Positions 34,871 to 43,235 of a DNA stretch of 44,876 nt are shown here, piece by piece. Position 1 is the stretch's first letter, and the number at the start of each line of letters is the position of its first letter. The notes under the pieces were generated by a model, which saw only the letters and a list, made by a program, of their open reading frames with translations, was not told the origin of the DNA and did no database searches. Source of the DNA: Reyranellaceae bacterium (lineage in GTDB: Bacteria; Pseudomonadota; Alphaproteobacteria; Reyranellales; Reyranellaceae). Location of the stretch: contig JALHMM010000050.1 of NCBI GenBank assembly GCA_022844045.1, forward strand, positions 1-44,876, given 5' to 3'. The position numbers and the translations under genes were made by a program.

Positions 34871-35734
34871 TCAGCCGCCTTCGGCCAGGCGTCGATCGTC
34901 CTCGGTCTGGTATTGCGGCGAGGTATCACGGGGCATGCGCGTGTCGTCGCCGCGCGTGGCGGCGGCCTGCGCGCGCCAGGCATCGTCGCCCCACGCCGCG
35001 TCCAGCCGCACGATGCTGCCGGCGCTATCGATCGTCTCGAACGCCCGCAGCGCGCCGCGCAGCACGCGCATTTGGTCGGCGCGGTCGAACGGCTTGCCGG
35101 TGCTGTGACCCAGCGGGTAGTCGACGAATACCGAGCGCGGTGGCGCACCAGATTCAAGGATGTCGAGCGCGCTGCCGAGGCAGAGCGTCGGAATGCCGAG
35201 GGCTTCGAGGTGACGGGCGGCCAGACTCACGGTCTGGTGGCAGACAGGTCACATCGGCACGAGCAGCGCGACGTCCACGGCCTGCTGCTTGAAGACTCCC
35301 TCGACCTGCGGGATCAGCTCCTCGCGCACGCGGCGCTGCGAATAGATGCCGCCCATGCAGGAGATCGCCGAGTCGGCCAATTCACCGACCACGCCCTCGT
35401 CACGCAGCGCACGCAACGCCGTCAGCGGCACGAGGCACTCGGGATCGCGCCGCGCGTTGACGAGGTAGTTCTCGGTGATGTGCGAGAAGCGCAGGCGATC
35501 GGTGGGCGTGTCCATCGGGATCAGCCGGATCGAGGCGTCGTCCTTGTAGTGATAAGCCACCTGGCCCGCGACGTAGCAACCCGAGGTGGTCAGCACGCCC
35601 AGCCGCGACTGCGATAGCGGCTTCTTCAGCGGTGCGAAGGGCGGCTTGTCGTCGGCGACGTACCACCGATAGGCCGCGTAGCCCAGGCTGGCGTAGCGTT
35701 GCGTGATGGCGTCGATGTAGCGGACCGGTTCCAT
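34871..35734 (-). CDS. GrdB/PrdB-like putative selenoprotein with in-frame UGA (Sec162)
   Basis: Read as one gene of 287 residues with selenocysteine at codon 162 (TGA, 35251-35249). Residues 1-161 and 163-287 are in the same frame and of one family, the glycine/sarcosine/betaine reductase component-B type. The TGA falls in LLVPM-U-PVCHQT, giving U162-x-x-C165, a redox motif; relatives I recall have Cys there (CPVCHQ). A hairpin follows 11 bases later. A single-base change of Cys TGC to TGA (a pseudogene) is the alternative. Other blocks include SCMGGIYSQRRVREELIPQ and VDYPLGHSTGKPFD. ATG 35734 lies 4 bp after the sulfurtransferase stop. No substrate is known; redox activity is inferred. Confidence 0.75.
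35221..35237 (-). promoter_or_regulatory. Candidate bacterial SECIS hairpin
   Basis: In the mRNA, CCAGAC-CGUGA-GUCUGG forms a perfect 6-bp stem with a 5-nt loop. It starts 11 bases after the UGA at 35251-35249; the loop begins 17 bases after it, with a G as second loop base. Published bacterial SECIS rules as I recall them call for a loop about 16-37 bases after UGA and a G among the first two loop bases; this fits. It lies within codons for the conserved HQTVSLA region, so the codons may also constrain it. Confidence 0.55.
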
Positions 35735-35738
35735 TGCT

Positions 35739-36614
35739 TTAGTCCGTCTCGATCGGCAAAGACGTGTCCTTCGCCCACTCGCCCATCGAGGCGTCGTAGA
35801 GCGTCAGATCGTCGTAGCCGAGCTGGTGCAGCAGGAAGAGATCGAGCGTGGCGGAGATGCCGCCGCCACAATAGGCGATGACTTTCTTGTCCTGTGACAC
35901 GCCTGCCGCCGCGAATTTCGCCTGGGCGTTGGCCAGCGACGTGAAGCCCTTGGTCGCGGGATCGATCAGGGTCACGGCCGAGACGTTGACGCTGCCCGGC
36001 ACGCGGCCCGGCCGGCCGTAGCGGCTGGGCGTCAGACCGGCATGGAACTGCGGCCCCAGCGCATTGACGGTCACGATGCCGGCTTTGCCGATCGCAGCCC
36101 GCACGTCGTCGCGGCCGACGAACAGGCCGGCACGCGGCGCGGCCTTGTAGGTCGCAGGCGGATAGCCCTTGGCCGGCCCACTCTCGACCGGCCGACCTTC
36201 GGCCTTCCACTTGTCGAAGCCGCCATCGAGCACCGCGACCTTCGGGTGGCCCAGCGCGCGCAGCATCCACCAGAAGCGCGTCGCCCACATCATCGTGCCG
36301 ACGCTGTAGAGCACGAGCTGCTTGTTCGCATCGACACCATGCCGACCGAACGCCGCCTCAAGCTGCGCGACATCAGGCATCATGAACCGCAGCCGCGTGT
36401 CGGCGCGCGAGAACTCGCCCTGGAGGTCGAGGAAATCGGCGCCGGGGATATGCGCCTCCTCGAACGTCTTGCGGCCGGGCACGGCGATGTAGGGCTCGTC
36501 GACACCAGGCGGCGGCGTCTCGAGATAGGTGGTGCAGTCGAAGACGCGTAGATCGGCCTCGCCCAATCGCGCGGCCAGCGCCTCGGTGCTGATCAGGGCC
36601 TGTGGTTCGCGCAT
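35739..36614 (-). CDS. sseA: 3-Mercaptopyruvate sulfurtransferase/rhodanese-like protein
   Basis: A 291-residue tandem-rhodanese protein. An N-terminal inactive rhodanese domain (about 5-140) and a C-terminal catalytic one (about 165-291) carry the active Cys249 in AYCGGGISAT. The CG-x-G loop is closer to mercaptopyruvate sulfurtransferase (CGSG-type) than to thiosulfate rhodanese (CRKG). It forms a persulfide and passes sulfur on. It sits between DUF488 and the selenoprotein with 10- and 4-bp gaps, so the three are one operon. The name sseA is by family; rhodanese is the alternative. Confidence 0.9.
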   Translation of the reverse strand: MREPQALISTEALAARLGEADLRVFDCTTYLETPPPGVDEPYIAVPGRKTFEEAHIPGADFLDLQGEFSRADTRLRFMMPDVAQLEAAFGRHGVDANKQLVLYSVGTMMWATRFWWMLRALGHPKVAVLDGGFDKWKAEGRPVESGPAKGYPPATYKAAPRAGLFVGRDDVRAAIGKAGIVTVNALGPQFHAGLTPSRYGRPGRVPGSVNVSAVTLIDPATKGFTSLANAQAKFAAAGVSQDKKVIAYCGGGISATLDLFLLHQLGYDDLTLYDASMGEWAKDTSLPIETD

Positions 36615-36624
36615 CGGGTCATCC

Positions 36625-37182
36625 TCATGGGCCGGTCATCGCCGCGCCGCGTTCGTCGTAGGCGGCCGCCAGCCGGCGCGCTGGATCGCGCTCGACCAGC
36701 AGCGGGCCGGTCCGCCGCTCATACCATGCGAGCAGCTTGGCTTCGATATCGGCGTGCGGCGCGCGACCGCCATCGGCCAGCAGATGCACGATGTCGGCGC
36801 CGCGCGTCGCGAGATGGCGCGACACGAGGACGGTGCGGTGGCAATCCAGCGGCTCGCGCTCGGCGCACATCAGGGCGAGTGGCCGTTGTGACGCTTCCGC
36901 CAGCACCGCGTCGAGTGCCGCGGCAAACGCCGGCGTGCGCGCCGTCGCGATGTAGTCGGCGGCGCCGCCCCGCGGCTTGCCGCCCAGCGCATCGCCGAAG
37001 TGGCGGTAGTCGATACCGGCAGCCTTCAGCGAGTCGCTGAGGCGCTCGCGGCCGAATTGCGGGAAGCGGCGCGAGTACGGCGTCGAGCGCACGTCGGCGA
37101 GCAGGCGCACGCCGGCCTCGCGCAGCAAGGTCACGAAACGCTCGATCGGGTGGTTGGAGTGTCCGATGGTGAAGATGGACAT
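36625..37182 (-). CDS. DUF488 family protein
   Basis: A 185-residue DUF488 protein with all family marks: N-terminal TIGHSN (5-10), LLADVRSTPYSRR (27-39), then LMCAEREPLDCHR, which holds two Cys, and the HLLADG block. Family function is unknown, though the conserved Cys/His residues hint at redox or metal chemistry. It opens the operon with the sulfurtransferase and selenoprotein. It is divergent from the thioesterase gene with only 28 bp between, so the promoters of both must lie largely inside the other gene. Confidence 0.9.
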   Translation of the reverse strand: MSIFTIGHSNHPIERFVTLLREAGVRLLADVRSTPYSRRFPQFGRERLSDSLKAAGIDYRHFGDALGGKPRGGAADYIATARTPAFAAALDAVLAEASQRPLALMCAEREPLDCHRTVLVSRHLATRGADIVHLLADGGRAPHADIEAKLLAWYERRTGPLLVERDPARRLAAAYDERGAAMTGP

Positions 37183-37210
37183 CGTCGCTGCGCTTGCCTA
37201 AAGGGCGGGC

Positions 37211-37675
37211 ATGAGCGTACCGCCAGATCACGCCGCCCGCGAGCGTCCCGCGCCGACGCCGGCTCCGCCGCCCGACGGCTTCGTCCAGCTCACCGGCCGC
37301 GGCGGCTACACCACGCATAACGGCCCGTGGTACGAGAAGCACGACGAGACCGGCCGGCTGATCCGCGGCTTTCGCGTGCTGCCGCACCATCTCAACGCGC
37401 TGGGCATCATCCATGGCGGATTGCTGAGCGCCTTTCTCGACACGACGATGGGCAGCGCCGTGTGGTTGGCGACCCGGCGGCGCGCGGTGACCTTGCGGCT
37501 GCAGCTCGACTATCTCCACAACACGCGGCTCAACGACTGGGTCGAGGGCACCGCCGACTGCACCGGCTTCGACGCCGATGTGGCCTATGTCACGGCCCGC
37601 CTTTATTGTCGGCGCCACACATTGGCGACCGGCCAGGGCGTCTTCGCCCTGCTCAGCCCGCGCCGCAAGGATTGA
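37211..37675 (+). CDS. PaaI-type hotdog thioesterase
   Basis: A 154-residue hotdog-fold protein. The helix motif LGIIHGGLLSAFLDTTMG (about 61-78) carries the typical HGG and D/T contact residues of PaaI-like acyl-CoA thioesterases. A proline-rich, low-complexity N-terminus (about 1-22) precedes the fold. It overlaps no gene; the next thioesterase begins 14 bp after its stop. Likely hydrolyses an acyl- or aryl-CoA; the substrate is unknown. Confidence 0.88.
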   Translation: MSVPPDHAARERPAPTPAPPPDGFVQLTGRGGYTTHNGPWYEKHDETGRLIRGFRVLPHHLNALGIIHGGLLSAFLDTTMGSAVWLATRRRAVTLRLQLDYLHNTRLNDWVEGTADCTGFDADVAYVTARLYCRRHTLATGQGVFALLSPRRKD

Positions 37676-37689
37676 GCCGCAGAGGATCC

Positions 37690-38238
37690 ATGAGCATCGC
37701 AGAGACCCAGCCGCCGGCGCATCCCGGCTTCGGCGGCGAGTTCCGCACCATTCCGGTCGATCCGCCGCAGGGCTTCAAGATGATCGACTTCCAGCGCTTC
37801 AACGACTGGCGCAACTTCAACACCCATATCGGCCCGCTGTATTTCCGCCGGGGCGAGACGGGCACGCCGGACGCCTTCGTCATGGGCCTGCGCGTGCAGC
37901 CCTATATGTGCAACCCCGCCGGCACGATCCATGGCGGCATGATGATGACCGTGGCCGATCTCATCGGCGGCATGGGCGCGATCACGGTCGCGGGCATCAA
38001 GGGCAAGTTCGCGCCGACGGTGAGCATGAGCTTCGATTTCCTCGCGCCCGCGCGCGAGGGCGACTGGGTCGAGGGACGGCTGGAGCTGATGCGCCAGACG
38101 CGTTCGATGCTGTTCTCCCACATCTGGCTCAGCACTGGTGAGACCAAGATCCTGCGCGCCAGCTGCATCGTGAAGATCCCCTCCGAGGGCAGCTGGGCGA
38201 TGCAGAAAACGCGGCCGGCTGACAGCCCGCCGGCCTAA
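37690..38238 (+). CDS. PaaI-type hotdog thioesterase, second copy
   Basis: A 182-residue hotdog-fold protein paralogous to the preceding one but clearly diverged (PAGTIHGGMMMTVADLIGG motif, about 77-95). The N-terminal 50 residues carry a distinct GFGGEFRTIPVDPPQGFKMI block. ATG 37690 follows AGAGGA. It is probably co-transcribed with the first thioesterase. The last four bases overlap the convergent ArsR gene. Two related enzymes in tandem may differ in chain length preference, or act as a hetero-oligomer. Confidence 0.88.
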   Translation: MSIAETQPPAHPGFGGEFRTIPVDPPQGFKMIDFQRFNDWRNFNTHIGPLYFRRGETGTPDAFVMGLRVQPYMCNPAGTIHGGMMMTVADLIGGMGAITVAGIKGKFAPTVSMSFDFLAPAREGDWVEGRLELMRQTRSMLFSHIWLSTGETKILRASCIVKIPSEGSWAMQKTRPADSPPA

Positions 38239-38963
38239 GCGTCCGCCACCTCGGCGCGAAACACTTTCGCCAGCGCCTTCTCGCCCGACGGCGTCAGATC
38301 GACGGCACGGCCGTCGCTGCGCCTTCGCGCCCAGCCGCGGCTGAAGAACAGGTCGGCGATCGCGGAACCCAGCGCGCCGGCGATATGCGGGCGGCGCTCG
38401 CTCCAGTCCAGGCACTGGCGCGCGAAATGGCGGCGGCCTGACTCGGCCACGCTGCGCGCACCATCGATGTCGACACCGACCTTGCGGCAGAACAGCTCGC
38501 CGCGCGCGGTAACCAGCCAGTCCTTGCCCGGTGCCGCCTCGATGTGGCCGCTGCGTGAGAGAGAGTCCGCGATCGCCATGCCGACCTGGCCTGCGAGATG
38601 GTCGTAGCAAGTCCGGCAGCGCCGCAGGCGCGAGTCGCGCCGCCACGCCGCGTTGGCCGGCGCCGGCTTCGTCGGCGTCTGCGCCGCGCGCGCGGCGACC
38701 GCCATCACCGCCTCCAGCGCCTCCGCTACCGTGGGGTCGGCGAGGCGGTAATAGCGATGCCGCCCCTGCTGATCGACCGCGAGCAGGCCCGCGGCGACCA
38801 GCTTGGACAAATGCCCGCTGGTGGTCTGCGGCGTCACCCGCGCCTGGGCGGCGAGATCGGTCGCCGGGCGCGGCTTGCCATCCATCAGCGCCAGCAGCAT
38901 CGAGGCGCGCGCCGGATCGCCCATCAGGGCGGCGGTCTCGGACAGGCGATTGGTCGTAACCAT
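38235..38963 (-). CDS. ArsR-family regulator with long C-terminal domain
   Basis: A 242-residue protein. The winged helix (about 5-75) reads LMGDPARASMLLALMDG then VTPQTTSGHLSKLVAAGLL, as in ArsR-type repressors. The remaining 160 residues are unusual for the family, which is normally about 100 residues. They include three closely spaced Cys (RCRTCYDHLAG, about 115-125, and later LFCRKVGVD) and an LDWSERRPHIAGALG block. Related longer members exist, but the role of the extension is unclear. Divergent from the MFS gene, which it may control; metal or thiol sensing is possible. Confidence 0.88.
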   Translation of the reverse strand: MVTTNRLSETAALMGDPARASMLLALMDGKPRPATDLAAQARVTPQTTSGHLSKLVAAGLLAVDQQGRHRYYRLADPTVAEALEAVMAVAARAAQTPTKPAPANAAWRRDSRLRRCRTCYDHLAGQVGMAIADSLSRSGHIEAAPGKDWLVTARGELFCRKVGVDIDGARSVAESGRRHFARQCLDWSERRPHIAGALGSAIADLFFSRGWARRRSDGRAVDLTPSGEKALAKVFRAEVADA

Positions 38964-39064
38964 GCTTCGGCCTCCACCGAATTATGTCCGTGAGTATACG
39001 CCGTCTATTCCGGTTATGTTTCGGCGCCCGCCGAACCATCGGCAGGATCGAAGGAGAGCGGTGC

Positions 39065-40231
39065 GTGTCGGAACGCTGGCGGGCGATGGGCTGGATCCTG
39101 GTGGCCCGCGTCGCCTATGGCGTGCAGCTGCAGGCCGTGCCGTCGACCGCGACGACCCTGGGCCGCGAGCTGTCGCTGTCCTTCGCCGATATCGGCCTGC
39201 TGATCGGCCTGTTCATGCTGCCGGGAATCATCATCGCCGTGCCGGCCGGCCTGTTCGGCCAGCGCTTCGGCGACCGGCGCGTGGCGCTGATCGGCCTCGT
39301 CCTGATGATGCTGGGCGCCATCACCGGCGCGCTCGCCAACGGCTTCATCATGCTGGCGGCGGCGCAGGTGATCGCTGGCATTGGCGCGCTGCTGATGGGC
39401 GTGCTGACCACCAAGATGACCGCCGACTGGTTCGCCGGCCGCGACCTGCCGCTGGGGCTGGCCGTGATGCTCAACGGCTTCCCGGTGGGCATGGCGCTGG
39501 GCCAGGCGCTGTTCCCGGCGCTCGCCGAGGCCGCGAGCTGGCGCGCCGCCTTCATCGCCGGCGCCATCGGCGCGGCGCTCGGTTTCCTCTCACTGGCCCT
39601 GCCCTATCGCCGTCACGCCAATGATCGCGCCGCGCGCGGCGCCGACGCGCCCTCGACCCGCCTGTCGCGCGGTGAGCTGGCGGCGATGATCGTCGCCGGC
39701 ATGATCTGGGCTGCCTACAACGGCTGCTACATGATTCTCGCCGGCTTCACACCGGTCTATCTCGCCAGCATCGGGCTCGCGCCCAACACCGCCGGCCTGT
39801 TCGCCAGCGCGACCACCATGGCGAGCGTGGTGGGCGTGATGGCCGGCGGGCTCTTCACCCGCCGCCTGACGAACCCCGACCGATTGATCGCCGCGACCGC
39901 CATCCTCTGGGCGGCGTTGCTCGTGGCCGCGCCCTTCACCAATCCGGCGATCATGCTGGTGGTCGCGGGCTTCGTCGGCGGCATCCCCGCCGGCCTGATC
40001 TCGGCGATGCCCGGCCAGGTGCTACGCCCGCAGACGCGCGGCCCCGGGCTAGGTGTGTTCTTCACCTGGCTCTATATCGGCTTCGCCGCGATGCCGGCGC
40101 TGGGCGGCTGGATGGCCGACCTGCTGCATCGGCCCGAAGCGCCGCTCTACACCGGCGCCGTCTTGCTGCTCGCCGCGCTGCCGCTGCTGGCGGTCTTCGG
40201 GGTGATGCGCAAGAGACTGGCGCCGGGTTAG
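39065..40231 (+). CDS. MFS transporter, CynX/NimT-like
   Basis: A 388-residue inner-membrane carrier with about twelve hydrophobic segments and a hydrophilic central loop (about 190-205). The QAVPSTATTLGRELSLSFAD segment at the first periplasmic loop and FGQRFGDRRVALIG at loop 2-3 fit CynX/NimT-type MFS proteins. GTG 39065 was chosen because AAGGAG lies eight bases upstream; an in-frame ATG at 38984 lacks such a site. The ArsR gene is divergent 101 bp away. The last four bases overlap the convergent DUF6285 gene. Substrate unknown. Confidence 0.85.
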   Translation: MSERWRAMGWILVARVAYGVQLQAVPSTATTLGRELSLSFADIGLLIGLFMLPGIIIAVPAGLFGQRFGDRRVALIGLVLMMLGAITGALANGFIMLAAAQVIAGIGALLMGVLTTKMTADWFAGRDLPLGLAVMLNGFPVGMALGQALFPALAEAASWRAAFIAGAIGAALGFLSLALPYRRHANDRAARGADAPSTRLSRGELAAMIVAGMIWAAYNGCYMILAGFTPVYLASIGLAPNTAGLFASATTMASVVGVMAGGLFTRRLTNPDRLIAATAILWAALLVAAPFTNPAIMLVVAGFVGGIPAGLISAMPGQVLRPQTRGPGLGVFFTWLYIGFAAMPALGGWMADLLHRPEAPLYTGAVLLLAALPLLAVFGVMRKRLAPG

Positions 40232-40587
40232 CGCCAGCGCGGATTGGCGATGGCGATCTTCTCGGCGATGGTCGCGCGCAGGTGATCCATCAATGCCGCG
40301 TCGCGCTCGTCACGCTCGCCGGCGCGGAGCTGACGGCAAAGCTCGGCGTTGAGAGTCGGCAAGTCGCCGTCGCGGCCGAGCAGCGCCTTCAGCCGTTGCA
40401 ACTCCGCGGCATCGGCCTGCGGGCCGCGCTGCCATTCGCGACCGAGGATGGCCAGCGAGTTCAGCGCCACCTTCACCTGAAAGGCCAATCGCGCATCGAC
40501 GCCTTCCAGCGCCGGCAACGCCTCGTTGCGCAAGAAGCCGGAGATGGCGTCGAGCAGCTCGGGGGCGGTGGGACGGTCCTGGGCCAT
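40228..40587 (-). CDS. DUF6285-like small protein
   Basis: A 119-residue, mainly helical protein beginning RPTAPELLDAISGFL. It has LAFQVKVALNSLAILGRE and a C-terminal DHLRATIAEKIAIANPRW block, which matches DUF6285 as I recall it. These small proteins are commonly encoded with ACAD-linked phosphotransferases. ATG 40587 is 5 bp after the phosphotransferase stop. Function unknown; a partner or regulator of the kinase is plausible. Confidence 0.78.
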   Translation of the reverse strand: MAQDRPTAPELLDAISGFLRNEALPALEGVDARLAFQVKVALNSLAILGREWQRGPQADAAELQRLKALLGRDGDLPTLNAELCRQLRAGERDERDAALMDHLRATIAEKIAIANPRWR

Positions 40588-40592
40588 GGCGA

Positions 40593-41624
40593 CTAACCGA
40601 GCAGCTCGAGCAGGTCGACTTCGGTCTCGACCGCGCGCCGTCCGATGCTGGCCAGCTCCATCGACTCCTCCGCGCCCGAGAGATGCTTCCACGCCTGCGT
40701 CATGCAGATCACGCCCCAGCGCGCCGTGCCCAGGATCTCCCACCAGCGCGCGTGGTCGCGATTGACCTTAGCGCCGCCGGCCGCCTCGTAGGCGTCCCAC
40801 AGTTCCTCGCGCGAGCCGAAGCCGCCGGCCGGCTTGTCGACCGCGCCGAAGCGCCAGGACTTCACGCAGAGCCAGCCGAGATCCTCCAGCGGATCGCCGA
40901 GATGGGCGATCTCCCAGTCGAGAATCGCGGTGACGCCGCTCTCGTCGGCGAGGTAGTTGCCGGTGCGGAAATCGCCATGCACGAAACCCGGCGTGGCAGG
41001 CATCGGCGGCATGCGCCGCTCGAGCCAAGTCAAGGCCAGCTCGAACACCGGATGCGGCTCGCGCGTGGTGTCGAGCGCGCGGCGCATGGTGCCGATCACG
41101 CTCTCGGCGGAGCCGATATTCAGTCGCGGCAGCGCTTTCAGCGGCACGGCGTGCAACTTGGCCAGGATCGTGCCGAGCTGGCCGGCGATGCGGCCGCGCG
41201 CTTGGTCGAAGCGCGGCGCACGGAGCAATTCGCGCGCGATCGCCGTGCCGCCGACGCTCTTCATCACGTAGCCGTCGCCTACGCCGTCGTCGGGCTCGGC
41301 GATGAACAGCATCTGCGGCGCGGGCACGCCGTGCTGGCCGGCCGCGCGCATCACCGCGAACTCGGTGGCGCGATCGATCGCCAGGCTGTTCTCCATGGTC
41401 TGCGGCGGCGCGTCGGCGGCGCGCGGTGGATCGCGGCGCAGGACAAGTTTCTCGACCGTGCCGTCGTCGAAGATCGCGTCGAAACCCCAGGTCTGGCGCG
41501 AGGCGCCGCCAGAGTGGCGGAACAGCCCGGCGATCCGCACCGCGCGACCGAAATGGCGCGAGCAGGCCTTGGCCAGCCCGTGCGTCAGCTCGCTGCGCGC
41601 GTCGCCTTCGCGTGCGCCGTCCAT
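40593..41624 (-). CDS. APH-family phosphotransferase (ACAD10/11-linked type)
   Basis: A 343-residue kinase-like protein. The catalytic loop is HGDFRTGN (His216, Asp218, Asn223), followed by the metal-binding DWEIA (Asp236). The N-lobe has a Lys- or Arg-rich strand pair (KLVLRRDPP, about 59-67). In this family, phosphorylation of 4-hydroxyacyl-CoA substrates is known for ACAD10/11-type kinases; here the substrate is inferred only. It forms an operon with DUF6285. The ACAD10/11-like dehydrogenase at 21.6-22.8 kb is on the same strand but far away. Confidence 0.9.
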   Translation of the reverse strand: MDGAREGDARSELTHGLAKACSRHFGRAVRIAGLFRHSGGASRQTWGFDAIFDDGTVEKLVLRRDPPRAADAPPQTMENSLAIDRATEFAVMRAAGQHGVPAPQMLFIAEPDDGVGDGYVMKSVGGTAIARELLRAPRFDQARGRIAGQLGTILAKLHAVPLKALPRLNIGSAESVIGTMRRALDTTREPHPVFELALTWLERRMPPMPATPGFVHGDFRTGNYLADESGVTAILDWEIAHLGDPLEDLGWLCVKSWRFGAVDKPAGGFGSREELWDAYEAAGGAKVNRDHARWWEILGTARWGVICMTQAWKHLSGAEESMELASIGRRAVETEVDLLELLG

Positions 41625-41786
41625 TCCCGTTTCCCCGTTTGGCCGCTCGACATGAACGCCAATTCATACCAGCACGGGAGGCGGCGCCAACGCCAGATCG
41701 GCGTTCCGCCGCGCGGCTGAGCCGGTTTTCCGGACGCGCCCGCGCGTGCTATGCCCGCGCCACCGAGAAACGGGGGGATTGTGCGT

Positions 41787-43211
41787 ATGGCCGACACATC
41801 GCTCTGCCGCCTGAGCGCGGTCGAGACGGTCGATCTCTTGAAGAAAAAGAAGATCTCGCCGCTCGAACTGATCGACGCCGCCGAGGCGCGCATCGCCGAG
41901 GTCGACGGCGCGGTCAACGCCATGGTGATCCGGACCTTCGACCGCGCGCGCCAACGCGCGAAGACGCTGAAGCTGCCCGACCCCGAGACGCCGGGCTGGC
42001 TCGGCGGCCTGCCCTTCGGCGTCAAGGATCTCAACGACGTCGAGGGCGTGCGGACGACCTTCGGATGCCGTGTGCACAAGGACAACGTCGCGCAGCGCAC
42101 CTGCATCTCGGTGCAGCATCTGGAGGAACTCGGCGGCCTGGTTGTCGGCAAGACCAACACGCCGGAGTTCGGCGCCGGCGCGCAGACCTTCAACGAGGTC
42201 TTCGGCATCACCCGCAATCCCTGGGACACGCGCATGACCTGCGCCGGCTCCTCCGGCGGCGCCGCGGTGGCGCTGGCCACGGGGCAAGTCTGGCTGGCCA
42301 CCGGCTCGGATCTCGGCGGCAGCCTGCGTACGCCCGCCAGCTTCTGCTCGATCGTCGGCTTCCGCCCCAGCCCCGGCCGTGTCGCCTGGGGTCCGGGCGC
42401 CCTACCGCTGAACGGCTTCTCGCAGAATGGCCCGATGGGCCGCTGCGTCGCCGATGTCGCCCTGATGCTCGATGCCACGGCCAAGCATCATCCCCTTGAT
42501 CCGCTGTCCTACCCCGCGCCGTCGGTGCCATATGCGAGATCGGCGTCCAACCCCGTCGCACCTAAGGCCGTGGCCTGGGCCGGCGACTTCGGCGGCGCCT
42601 GCACCTACGACGCCGAGGTCGAAGCGATCTGCCGCGCGGCCGCCGAGCGCTTCAAGGAAATCGGCGCCACGGTCATGGAGAAGGCGCCCGACCCCGAAGG
42701 CGCGCGCGACTCGTTTCAGATCTTCCGCGGCCATCACATGGCTGCTGGCAACGGCAAGCTGCTGGAGAGCCATCGCGCGCTGCTGAAGCCCGAGGTGATC
42801 TGGAACATTGAATACGGCCTGTCGCTGACGTCGGAGGATCTACGCCGCGGCCTGATCCTGCAGGCGGGCGTACAGCAGCGCTTCGCGCGCTTCATGGCCG
42901 ATGTCGACATCATGTGCATCCCGGCCGCGCCGGTGCCGCCCTTCCCGGTCGAGATGCGCTACGTCGAGGTGATCAACGGGCGCAAGATGCCGAGCTACAT
43001 CGACTGGGTGCTCGGCGCTTCGATCGTCACCATGTCGGGCCTGCCGGCGGTGTCGATGCCCTGCGGCTTCACCAAGTCGGGCCTGCCGGTCGGCCTGATG
43101 CTGGTCGGCAAACCGCGCGGCGAGGCCGGGCTGATCTCCGCCGCCAAGCTCTTCGAGGACATCATGGGCATCGCCAAGCGCCTGCCCATCGATCCCGTCG
43201 TGCGTCACTGA
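41787..43211 (+). CDS. Amidase-signature-family hydrolase
   Basis: A 474-residue amidase. The catalytic triad is Lys80 (FGVKDLND), cis-Ser155 (AGSSGGAA) and nucleophile Ser179 (DLGGSLRTPAS), with the usual 24-residue spacing between the two serines. No GatB or GatC is adjacent, so a stand-alone amidase or ester/amide hydrolase is more likely than GatA. ATG 41787 follows a GGGGGGA site; an in-frame GTG lies two codons upstream. It precedes the MaoC gene by 24 bp. Substrate unknown. Confidence 0.92.
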   Translation: MADTSLCRLSAVETVDLLKKKKISPLELIDAAEARIAEVDGAVNAMVIRTFDRARQRAKTLKLPDPETPGWLGGLPFGVKDLNDVEGVRTTFGCRVHKDNVAQRTCISVQHLEELGGLVVGKTNTPEFGAGAQTFNEVFGITRNPWDTRMTCAGSSGGAAVALATGQVWLATGSDLGGSLRTPASFCSIVGFRPSPGRVAWGPGALPLNGFSQNGPMGRCVADVALMLDATAKHHPLDPLSYPAPSVPYARSASNPVAPKAVAWAGDFGGACTYDAEVEAICRAAAERFKEIGATVMEKAPDPEGARDSFQIFRGHHMAAGNGKLLESHRALLKPEVIWNIEYGLSLTSEDLRRGLILQAGVQQRFARFMADVDIMCIPAAPVPPFPVEMRYVEVINGRKMPSYIDWVLGASIVTMSGLPAVSMPCGFTKSGLPVGLMLVGKPRGEAGLISAAKLFEDIMGIAKRLPIDPVVRH

Positions 43212-43235
43212 TCGCGAATTTCCGGGAGTGAAACC

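Noticed and set aside
34871..35230. Two separate genes split at the TGA
   Set aside because: The two halves share one frame, have no separate ribosome site, and together match one protein family; a split reading would ignore the UxxC motif and hairpin.
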